Assembly (NCBI GenBank): GCA_964036195.1
Contig: OZ038453.1
Location: 27,532,997 to 27,596,996, forward strand
Source of the DNA: Sphaerolaimus hirsutus
Taxonomy: Eukaryota; Nematoda; Chromadorea; Monhysterida; Sphaerolaimidae
Length of the DNA: 64,000 nucleotides
Direction of reading: 5' to 3'
Part shown: positions 56,741 to 64,000 of the stretch, piece after piece
Layout: the number at the start of each line of letters is the position of its first letter
Position numbering within the stretch: the first letter of the stretch is position 1
Position numbers and translations under genes: made by a program
Notes under the pieces: generated by a model
The model's input: the letters and a program-made list of their open reading frames with translations, nothing else
Databases searched by the model: none
What the model was told of the DNA's origin: nothing

Positions 56741-59700
56741 CTAAGCGGGGTAATGGGAATTGGGGAGCGTGCAAAACAGCGTTCAGGCGTCTGTAATCAA
56801 TTACCATCCGCTTCGATCCATCCGGTTTGGATACCACCAACGTGGGGGCACAATACGGGCTCATACTGGGTTCCACGATGTCGTGCTCGATGAGGCATCT
56901 CAAATGATTTTCTAAGTATTGCTGATCATCCAGACTCAACCGGTACATTCTGCATGCAATTGGTTTTTTATCCACTAATTGCAACCGGTAGTCCACTAAT
57001 TCGCTGTAGCCGATGTCGTACTTATGTCGGGCAAAAGCTTCTTTGTACTGCAAAATCACCTTTTTCAGTTCCTCTCTGCGTTCGTCCGTCAATGTTTCTG
57101 GCACGGTGAATTCCATCACGTGTCCATCTGGACATGCAACTTGCAGTGGGGGTCCTAATTTGTCTTCGGCTACTTTGGGAGGGGGTTCAGTCGCTTGAAC
57201 CTGTCGACACACATCTCTGTCATAGCACTGCTTCACCCATTCAGCGGGGGGGTCTCCAGGTTTCACCTTCAGCACGCAGTCCACTGGTTCGACCACTGCA
57301 ATGCGCTGTCCTACCTGTAGCACTACGGGCTGGTTTCGCACATTTGCACATCTCACCTGAAACACGGGGGCACTGGTTTCATACGCCGCTGAAGCGGCCA
57401 TAACTCCACAGCGTTCGCCTACCGTATCCAATCCCATGACCGTAAATAACTTTTCATCCATGGGGGCAGATAATTTCGCCGTCACTAGCGCTTCATGTCT
57501 AGCCAGAATTTCTATTTTTTCGTTCACAATAGCGTAAATTCTGCGCTGCTGCACTTCCGGGTCGGGGTTGTCAAACGGAATTATCGCGTTAGCCGTAGGG
57601 ATTCGTAGTTCCCTTGCAGGTAGGTCTACCACCATGTGCCGCAGGACGTCTGCGCCAATTAGGATTTCACCTGCTAATCCGTTCACTGCCTGAAACACAA
57701 TCCCGAAGGTGTGGTTTCCCATGGTTACCGGTATTTCCATCTGTCCCAATACCAAAAGTTTCGAATCTGCTGCACACCTGAGGGCTCCGATAGGTGAAAC
57801 TTCATCATGCTTAGTAGCCTTTTCCTTGTGCCGCATCAGCACGTCTCTGTTGCATAATGAACGCATGGCGCCTGTGTCCAGTAGACATCTTCGATATTCT
57901 CTCCCATCGATGGTTATGGTAATGGATGGGCTGTAGTACACATGCACGATTTCTTCACGTCGGTTGGCTACTTGATGTATGTTATCTCTTTCTTCCGTCG
58001 AGAAAGTGATCATGCATACCGATTCTTCTTCCAGATCGCATTTTCTGTTGATACTGTATTGTATAGCGGGAAAACGACGCGTGCCCGTGAGTGCGGGCAT
58101 GCCACTTGGCATTCCCACGCACGGGTTAATTACCGTTCTTACCTTCACCTGTTCGCTAGGGCGGTCCTCAGCCAGTTCGACGATGACATTGGATTTTTCT
58201 TCTGTCTTTGGTCGTTTTCTGATTTTTTCCTTTGCTCGGTTCACCATAGTCACGGCCATTTCCGGCGCTGCAGCCATGAGCGCGGCTAGTAGATACTGCA
58301 TGGTGACTAGTGCACATATTAGGTAAATCCATACTTGTAGCCAGGTGCGCCAGGTGTCAAAATCCCACCATCCCAGCGCCAATACCGATTTTGCCAAGGT
58401 TCGATGCTTTTGCATGTGTGATTCCACCTTCGGCTCCGCCCCCTGCGTAATTTGCCGCACGATTGAATATGCATGCCATACGTCATTTAGGGTGGTCGTC
58501 GGCAATAGTTCTGACAAGTTGTACATGGTCGTGGCGGCAAAAATCTGATGATGCACATCCTTAACCTTTTCCTGTTGCCATTTCTGCGGGAAACTGTGTG
58601 TGTTATACATAGGTAAATGTTCCAGGCCACCTACTTCCGGTAGATATTTGTACCACTGTCCATTTAACATTACCACACGATTGTGAGCATTGGTGCATGA
58701 TCCCGGGATCGCTTGAAAGTGCAAAATGTTTGTCAACCTATTCATGTGCAACGTCACATTTTGCCCGTGCACACTAACTTGCACAGGTACTGTTTCGTAA
58801 CATTCTGGAGACTTTTCCTCTTTCATGATCTCGTAGGTTTTTACCGCGAAGCATTTGTGAACCAAAAATCCGTCCGGCGCGGGTTTGGCAATTATTTCAT
58901 TATCATTCATGTACCAGCGGGCTGTCGTAGTGGCATGTTCACTCATAGCCAGGCGCACAAATTCTTGGAAGTGTTGCACATTCTTGCAGGTGGCTACGGC
59001 CTGTGCACGCATGGTTTGTTCTGCTGTTTCGTATACCGCCTGCATGCTGGCTGCTAATTGGCCTGTGCTCACTATTCCCAGCGTGGGTCGCCCTTGCGCT
59101 CGTTTTTGTCTGACGCTTCGAATCACTGCCTTTTCAAATGGGGCCACTACTATATCCTGATCTGATTTCCATAGTTTGATGCCGCATGATTCAACCTCTT
59201 CATGTGCTCTGAAAGACAGTGATAGTGTGTGATCATCGGCTAGCCAGATATCCTGTCTAATGCATCCATGCATTTCGCGCCATTTTTCATAAGGGCATTC
59301 CGCCTTCGGGTTCGGTTTCCATGTTAATTGGCTGCCGTCTTCTAGTGTGCATGCACCCATTTCATAATTGCACTTGCTAACCTCACCCAGCGTGCTTTGC
59401 ATGGTGTTAGCTCCATATCTCATTCGTACTTCCCCTCGAAACAGCCCACAGTGTGGCGTCGTTTCACTCACCCATTTGCAACAGTACAATCCATGTCCTG
59501 AGTAGCTAACATTGGTGGGGTATTGGGTGTCCCATGCGTTGTCCAAATCACTCACAGGGGTCATAGGCCCATTATTGCATTTATGATATTTAATCATGCC
59601 TTCGCACTCGGCGGCGCCCACAGATCGGGGGTTAGAATCAAACTTTTCCAGCGTGACGTCGCCCCAGAAGTTATGATACGTCCTTGCCGTTCTGGTAGAG

Positions 59701-59888
59701 GCCACACACCTGTGCGCTGCCGCACGATATTCTACCATATTTCGTTTGTAGATGGTCAGTGTCAATTTTCGAGGCCGTTCTAATGATGCCGTAGTGTCCA
59801 CAATAGCCGTGCAATTTGGTAGGGGGGGGTACGTGTATAAATCGTAGTGATCCGTCAAGTCACTGCAGAGCAGTGGAAACGAGGGCAT
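56700..59888 (-). CDS. Envelope-like ectodomain fused to protease and N-terminal RT
   Basis: The first AUG is at 59888, but the frame is open about 60 bases further upstream, overlapping gag in the -1 frame. Roughly the first 520 residues form a Cys-rich region with N-glycosylation sequons (NCT, NVS, NVT, NLS), a basic RQKR motif near residue 268, and a single hydrophobic membrane segment (about 525-548). A basic tail follows. That is the plan of a type I viral glycoprotein, though no clear signal peptide is visible and I cannot assign its family. Then comes an aspartic protease with LLDTGA (about residue 677) and ILIGADVL (about 755), and the RT fingers (VVSKPDGSKRMVIDYRRLN) up to the stop at 56700. 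Finding an envelope-like domain in frame ahead of protease is unusual. An acceptor at 59863-59864 could allow separate expression. Confidence 0.7.
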   Translation of the reverse strand: MPSFPLLCSDLTDHYDLYTYPPLPNCTAIVDTTASLERPRKLTLTIYKRNMVEYRAAAHRCVASTRTARTYHNFWGDVTLEKFDSNPRSVGAAECEGMIKYHKCNNGPMTPVSDLDNAWDTQYPTNVSYSGHGLYCCKWVSETTPHCGLFRGEVRMRYGANTMQSTLGEVSKCNYEMGACTLEDGSQLTWKPNPKAECPYEKWREMHGCIRQDIWLADDHTLSLSFRAHEEVESCGIKLWKSDQDIVVAPFEKAVIRSVRQKRAQGRPTLGIVSTGQLAASMQAVYETAEQTMRAQAVATCKNVQHFQEFVRLAMSEHATTTARWYMNDNEIIAKPAPDGFLVHKCFAVKTYEIMKEEKSPECYETVPVQVSVHGQNVTLHMNRLTNILHFQAIPGSCTNAHNRVVMLNGQWYKYLPEVGGLEHLPMYNTHSFPQKWQQEKVKDVHHQIFAATTMYNLSELLPTTTLNDVWHAYSIVRQITQGAEPKVESHMQKHRTLAKSVLALGWWDFDTWRTWLQVWIYLICALVTMQYLLAALMAAAPEMAVTMVNRAKEKIRKRPKTEEKSNVIVELAEDRPSEQVKVRTVINPCVGMPSGMPALTGTRRFPAIQYSINRKCDLEEESVCMITFSTEERDNIHQVANRREEIVHVYYSPSITITIDGREYRRCLLDTGAMRSLCNRDVLMRHKEKATKHDEVSPIGALRCAADSKLLVLGQMEIPVTMGNHTFGIVFQAVNGLAGEILIGADVLRHMVVDLPARELRIPTANAIIPFDNPDPEVQQRRIYAIVNEKIEILARHEALVTAKLSAPMDEKLFTVMGLDTVGERCGVMAASAAYETSAPVFQVRCANVRNQPVVLQVGQRIAVVEPVDCVLKVKPGDPPAEWVKQCYDRDVCRQVQATEPPPKVAEDKLGPPLQVACPDGHVMEFTVPETLTDERREELKKVILQYKEAFARHKYDIGYSELVDYRLQLVDKKPIACRMYRLSLDDQQYLENHLRCLIEHDIVEPSMSPYCAPTLVVSKPDGSKRMVIDYRRLNAVLHAPQFPLPRLDETVESLCSCKYF

Positions 59889-61441
59889 GGTAGTCGCGCC
59901 CGCACCCGGCAATTTTGTCCCGGGTCCGTGGGCCGCGCCACTTCAGATGTAGCTGACGAGCTTCTTGAAGACGCCGGCGAGCGGGATCGAGCGCGTCGCT
60001 GCGTAACAGTTCTCACCTGGTTTGTTCCAGCTGCCGACGGGGGCGCCGCTGGTACCGTTGATGACTGTAAAGGCGCTGTTTGACCATTGGTCAGCACTAT
60101 CGGCTGATGGCCACTGGCCGGTGAATTTCCTCCCAGCGTCGCGTTCTGATTTTGTAGGGCTTGATTATGTTGCTGGTACGCAGTCGTCAGGTCAACTATA
60201 TCATCGCCATGTGCGCTGTGGTGCGCTTCGAATTCCTGCAGAAAATGTTCCACCCTAGGTACCTCGGCGACTGGGTCACTTCCCCATAAATTCATAGCAA
60301 TTTTAATTAGTGTCACCATACGCAAGTCCCCTGGTTCACCATTCTGTGAGAACGCGCCAACCGGTCTCGCCTGACTCATCATGTTTGCCCATTTCTTTGC
60401 GGCTTCACATGCCTTTTTGGGTGTCCATTGTGCACAGGATGGCGTTGTTTGCACCGGGTCCAGGTCCATTATGGTAGCTTGGTAAATTAAATTCGCATTA
60501 TTGACCTTTGCGTACCTGTCTTCCAGCGCCGGAGCCGCCGTCTGGTTTGCGCCATTGTTTGTCATTCTGCTAGCGGAACTGCTAATAATTATCACGGGGG
60601 GTTTACTTGAGAATTCGGTCTTAATTAACTGGCGTCTAGCCTTTGCAGTTGCGCTCTGCGATCTCGACTGGTCGCTCGATAAGTTCCGACTGCTGTTGCC
60701 TGACACGTCTCTCGGCGTCGACGTGCTCTTCGGAGGGCTTAACTGCAGCGCCGGGGAAGTGTCTCCACTCTGTGCCGCTGTCTCCAACAGTTCCTCTACG
60801 GTATTTTCAATCACGGGAAATTGATCTGCAGTAGCTCCAAGCTCAGCTGCAATCAAAGGATAATCACGTTGGATCGACGGCTGCCCTAGAGGCTCGCTGT
60901 CACCAACATATCCGTCTGAACCGACTTCAGAACCCGATCGCACTCCAGGCGATATGGATGAGCTGCCCGCGCTCCAACCCAATGTCCTCCGAAGCTTAGA
61001 CCACTTACCTGTCTTACCTGCTTCCTTTCCTGCAGCTTGTCTGCTTGTCCCAGGCGCTTCTTCGGCTTCTGCGCTGGACGTTAGCTGCCGTGCCGCTGCC
61101 GGTACAGCTGGCGTCTTCCACTGACTGAAACTGTCTGGCGCAGGCCCTGCACCTTCAACCGTTGATAACCTGATTACCGGGGTGTCCTCAGCTGTCTGTC
61201 CAGACCAGCGTTGACTTTCACTCTCCTCTAGCGCTTCCGGCGCTTCTGTTTCAGGGTTAACCGAATCGTTCGACTCACTGTCTCCTGCTTGACTCTCAGC
61301 TGCAGCAAGTTGTGCGTCCACTTCTTGCCCAGCCTTCTGTTGTCGCGCGCGCCTTCGTGCTTGTTTTTGCTTCTCCAACGCAGCGTGCCAAACTTGTTCT
61401 ATGGTGTCCCCTTGTAAGCTTGCTGGCCCCCTCGATCTCAA
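59855..61441 (-). CDS. gag: Gag-like ORF without an early AUG
   Basis: Open for about 528 codons from a TTG at 61441; the frame is open still further up, almost to the primer-binding site. The N-terminal half is Ala-, Glu-, Ser- and Gln-rich and low complexity. Residues about 300-420 look like a helical capsid-type region (WTPKKACEAAKKWANMMSQ, LIKIAMNLWG). The C-terminus is Arg/Ser-rich (RRARSRSPASSRSSS), a likely nucleic-acid-binding tail replacing the usual zinc knuckle. The first in-frame AUG is only at 60565, so translation begins at a non-AUG codon, on a spliced leader, or yields a shorter protein of about 236 residues. It ends at 59855, overlapping the next ORF. Confidence 0.65.
   Translation of the reverse strand: MRSRGPASLQGDTIEQVWHAALEKQKQARRRARQQKAGQEVDAQLAAAESQAGDSESNDSVNPETEAPEALEESESQRWSGQTAEDTPVIRLSTVEGAGPAPDSFSQWKTPAVPAAARQLTSSAEAEEAPGTSRQAAGKEAGKTGKWSKLRRTLGWSAGSSSISPGVRSGSEVGSDGYVGDSEPLGQPSIQRDYPLIAAELGATADQFPVIENTVEELLETAAQSGDTSPALQLSPPKSTSTPRDVSGNSSRNLSSDQSRSQSATAKARRQLIKTEFSSKPPVIIISSSASRMTNNGANQTAAPALEDRYAKVNNANLIYQATIMDLDPVQTTPSCAQWTPKKACEAAKKWANMMSQARPVGAFSQNGEPGDLRMVTLIKIAMNLWGSDPVAEVPRVEHFLQEFEAHHSAHGDDIVDLTTAYQQHNQALQNQNATLGGNSPASGHQPIVLTNGQTAPLQSSTVPAAPPSAAGTNQVRTVTQRRARSRSPASSRSSSATSEVARPTDPGQNCRVRARLPCPRFHCSAVT
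59863..59864 (-). promoter_or_regulatory. Candidate 3' splice site at the start of the envelope-like region
   Basis: CTCGTTTCCACTGCTCTGCAG in element orientation, a pyrimidine-rich tract ending in AG, located at the beginning of the envelope-like ORF and just before the gag stop. It could supply a spliced envelope message with a signal peptide from elsewhere. Confidence 0.35.
59918..59924 (-). other. Candidate -1 slippery heptamer CCCGGGA
   Basis: In the gag frame it is read C CCG GGA, which fits X XXY YYZ, and the following ORF is in the -1 frame. Y=G is not a typical efficient slippery base, and no downstream structure was assessed. Confidence 0.25.
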
Positions 61442-61536
61442 TTCCCTTTGGGGTGACTCGTTATCCGTGAAGCCGTTTTTTGTAGAGGCGTTGATCAGGC
61501 GCCCCAGACAGAAAACTTTATGGCTTGCTTAGGAAA

Positions 61537-61554
61537 CCACTCGCTACGCTACCA
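61537..61554 (-). other. Primer-binding site
   Basis: TGGTAGCGTAGCGAGTGG in element orientation starts two bases after the 5' LTR ends. The leading TGG is complementary to a tRNA CCA end. The tRNA is not identified; the first seven bases would also suit an initiator Met tRNA, but the rest diverges. Confidence 0.6.
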
Positions 61555-61556
61555 GT

Positions 61557-63217
61557 TGTCAGATATTTTACGTTTTTACTAATTTTACCAGTTTCCGTTT
61601 TTACCACAAAAATACGCCACTCGTCGAATTTTGCCGCGGCAGAGAATTGTAATTTCCGGTCCCTTTGCGCTTCTAATTGCGTGCGTAATTAAATAAATAA
61701 TTGGTTTTATGGTACGGGGATTTTACACGCAAATCAGGAATGGCGCCAGTACCCCTTGGGGTCCTGACAGTTCCTGAGGACGGACACGGCAACTTACCAA
61801 TCCCTTTCGTAACTGCTGCCGGCGGTTTACTTCGATTAGTTGTTAAAAAGCCGAAATTAATAAAATTCAAATTAAATTCAAGCAGTTAGTATGCTTCAGG
61901 GGGACCAAGTTGGTTTTCACGGGAACTTTATTTAGTAATATAGTCAGAGTCAATTTCACAATAGCTCAAGTGAGTCGTATAGCCTCTAGTGGGTGAAAAA
62001 ATGTAAAATCAGCGCGTTTTATAATCACCAAAATCTACCATAAACGAAATGAATACTAAATCAAAGACACAACAATTAACCATAATAAGCGAATCAATAA
62101 GGCAAATTCAATGATCACTGGAAAACCTTAAACATAGCGTACAAGGCACAAGTAAATTAATTAAATGCGGGAAAAATATCTAATTAAATAAAACGGGTAC
62201 AAATATGAATTAAACCGAGCGTAAAGTAACTGTAATTACCATTGACGTAATTAAAATGCAATTTATCTCGTAGGTGAGTGTCGGGAACTGGGTTTCTATT
62301 CAGAGGTTACGGTACAGTCGAGAGCAGGTGGTGTGACACGAGTTATCAACCTGCGCCCCTTTAGGTGAAAAATATTTTTATAGCACGCCCGACCAAGGCC
62401 ACAGAAAGAACGCTCATTTGCGGGGGTTGTTCAAGGTTATTGCATTGCCGGGTAAGGGTTGGAAACTTCGGGCCTGAACACACGCCACAAGACACTAGCA
62501 CTTGTGAGTTCACCAATCACCCTGGGTGATGGGAATAATTAATTGGCACTGCTGTGCTCTTCACTTTAAACTGTGCTCTGCATGTGCCTTGCAGTTGCGT
62601 GCCGACAATAATTGCCGTTTGCCACTTTTCCACCCATTACCTAGTCCTAAATAAAAATGCACTTGGTCGGGGAATTTTCTGAATGTTATCTATCGGGGCG
62701 TCTAAGCATTTAACAGAGTCAACACCTGTTAGCTTAACTAGAAACATAAAAAGCCTTTCTAATCATTCCCAGACACTGCACCCTTTTAACCAAAAATGTA
62801 AACTTGATAAAAGCCTAATAATTATAACTTTCGAAAGTACATATTGGGAAATGCAAAAGAAAACGGAAGTATTCACTTAATTAACTCAAAAATGCGGGTA
62901 ACCTAATTAGCTTAATTAATGAAACTTGAAATAAAAAGAAAAATTAGCATCACACGGGAAGCAACTAAATAATTAACGGAAAAGAAACAATTAATAAATT
63001 CATGGCCGCAGTAGTGTCCATTCGGGCGTACCGTCCTGGGGCTGCGGCTTCGTTGGCGGATTTGCAGTGCACAGCGAACCGCACGTTCACTGTGACTTCC
63101 CTGTGCACCGCGGGTCGTCATTCGGTCGCACATGGTCGTTCTCGAGTCGTCGGAGTGTCTGCGCAAAATTGTCGTTACGTTTTTACGCATGATTAGTTAG
63201 CCATATTTCTACCTACA
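61557..63217 (-). repeat. 5' LTR
   Basis: 1661 bp, TGTAGG...CTGACA in element orientation, nearly identical to 47567-49227. The transcription start should lie in it, but I could not pick a TATA box with confidence. Confidence 0.95.
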
Positions 63218-63964
63218 CTTGATAGGCTCCACATTTGCTAGTAGCAGTTGCTGTACTGTGTCTACTAGTTCTGACACATGCACCTCCACTTTTCATGGAG
63301 CAAATGGCCCAGTCATGGGTTTTCTCTCCACACCCATGGATGGAGTGAATTTTGGGTTGAAAAATGGAGTGCTTTGTTTTTTCATGACCGGATTGTTATG
63401 GGTGGCTGTTGGGCCTACCATTTTGACACCATCTGCAGATGATGGCAAATGGGTTACATTTCCTTTTTTGGTGCAATTCCCTGCCCAGTGTCCCATTTTG
63501 TTGCAATTCAAGCATTTCAAAAAACGATCCCTGTTAAATGGCTTTTGCTGCCCCCCCTGGAGTCTGGGTTCTCACAAAATTGGGGTGACTTATCCCCGGT
63601 TTTGCCACAAAGCCGCCTGGTTGTGCCACTTCACTCCGAGGCTTTGGCCCTTTGGCTCTGCCCATTATGAGTCTTTTCAAGTTGAATAAATACGTGTCCA
63701 GACGCTGGGCTAGGTGACAGTCCCTTTGTCAATGTCATTTTGTAATGTCAGCAGGACATTTTCATCAAACCACGTAGTTTTGATGCCATTCATAAATTGG
63801 GTGAGAATGATGAAATTTTTCTCATCATCAGCCATTCTTTTATGGTATTCCAATGGCAACTTTGCCATCAATCTTGCACAAAACATGATGCAGGTGTCAT
63901 TTTCCTGTTGAATGAGCCTCCACCATTGGTGCACTGTCAAGGGCTGAGTGTGCGTTTTGAACAT
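63218..63964 (-). pseudogene. gag: Decayed gag with CCHC zinc knuckle of an older retroelement
   Basis: A gag-like helical segment (63964-63710) is followed, after two frame changes, by a CLNCNKMGHWAGNC knuckle (C-x2-C-x4-H-x4-C) at about 63475-63515, and a TGA at 63293. The sequence continues in the same frame towards the LTR border. The 15.65-kb element inserted about 75 bp after that TGA. The type of knuckle and sequence are compatible with a copia-like gag, but that is a weak assignment. Confidence 0.65.
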
Positions 63965-64000
63965 GGCGGAAAATTGCTTGTTGATAAACTTGTGGTCATT

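Larger units (their letters stand above)
47567..63217 (-). mobile_element. 15.65-kb Ty3/gypsy-type LTR retroelement with envelope-like domain and SF1 helicase
   Basis: A complete insertion with two 1661-bp LTRs (TG...CA), primer-binding site, gag-like ORF, protease, RT, RNase H and integrase, plus a helicase ORF between integrase and 3' LTR. About nine differences between the LTRs by hand count and a clean CTTG duplication point to a recent insertion. The internal region is visibly GC-richer than the surrounding DNA. The only clear lesion is a one-base frame change inside RT. The order, with an envelope-like ectodomain ahead of protease and a helicase at the 3' end, is unlike the usual gag-pol-env layout. 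Confidence 0.9.

Overview
The window reads as nuclear DNA of an invertebrate-like animal: AT-rich, gene-poor, and with short GT-AG introns (about 58-67 bp where I could place them). It is crowded with DNA-transposon derivatives and carries one long, nearly intact Ty3/gypsy-type LTR retroelement. I cannot name the species.

Positions 1-9511 hold a small gene cluster. A Gln-rich, multi-exon gene runs off the left edge on the minus strand (1-1843). Next is a many-exon, protein-primed-type family B DNA polymerase of the polinton/viral kind, also on the minus strand (2163-about 8419), with its exonuclease and polymerase signature motifs visible. An unrecognised two-exon gene lies head-to-head with it (8432-9511, plus). 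No other polinton genes are visible. A hAT-like element sits in one polymerase intron.

Positions 9512-47190 are mostly repeats. Their backbone is a direct segmental duplication: copy 1 at 13547-28153 and copy 2 at 35245-44692. Each copy took its own insertions, so the other copy shows the empty site. This establishes nine independent events with perfect 8-bp target duplications (hAT-like; one lies outside the duplication) and several TA-flanked insertions (Tc1/mariner-like). Many of these elements share a design: short conserved tips, then dense subterminal arrays of one short word per family (GGTGCC, CGGTTC, TTCGAA, AAAATAAAAT, CGAAACCCGTTA and others), and in several families a common central phrase. 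The duplication also carries paralogous exons of a Cys-rich gene and a 171-codon ORF that is intact only in copy 2.

Positions 47567-63217 are a 15.65-kb LTR retroelement on the minus strand. It has 1661-bp LTRs with about nine hand-counted differences and a CTTG target duplication. Its order is 5' LTR, primer-binding site, gag-like ORF, an ORF joining an envelope-like ectodomain to protease and the start of RT, an ORF with the rest of RT, RNase H and integrase, then a complete 1322-codon superfamily 1 (Upf1-like) helicase, and 3' LTR. The helicase cargo and the envelope-like domain placed upstream of protease are the most unusual features here. The element landed inside an older, decayed retroelement whose gag zinc knuckle is at 63293-63520.
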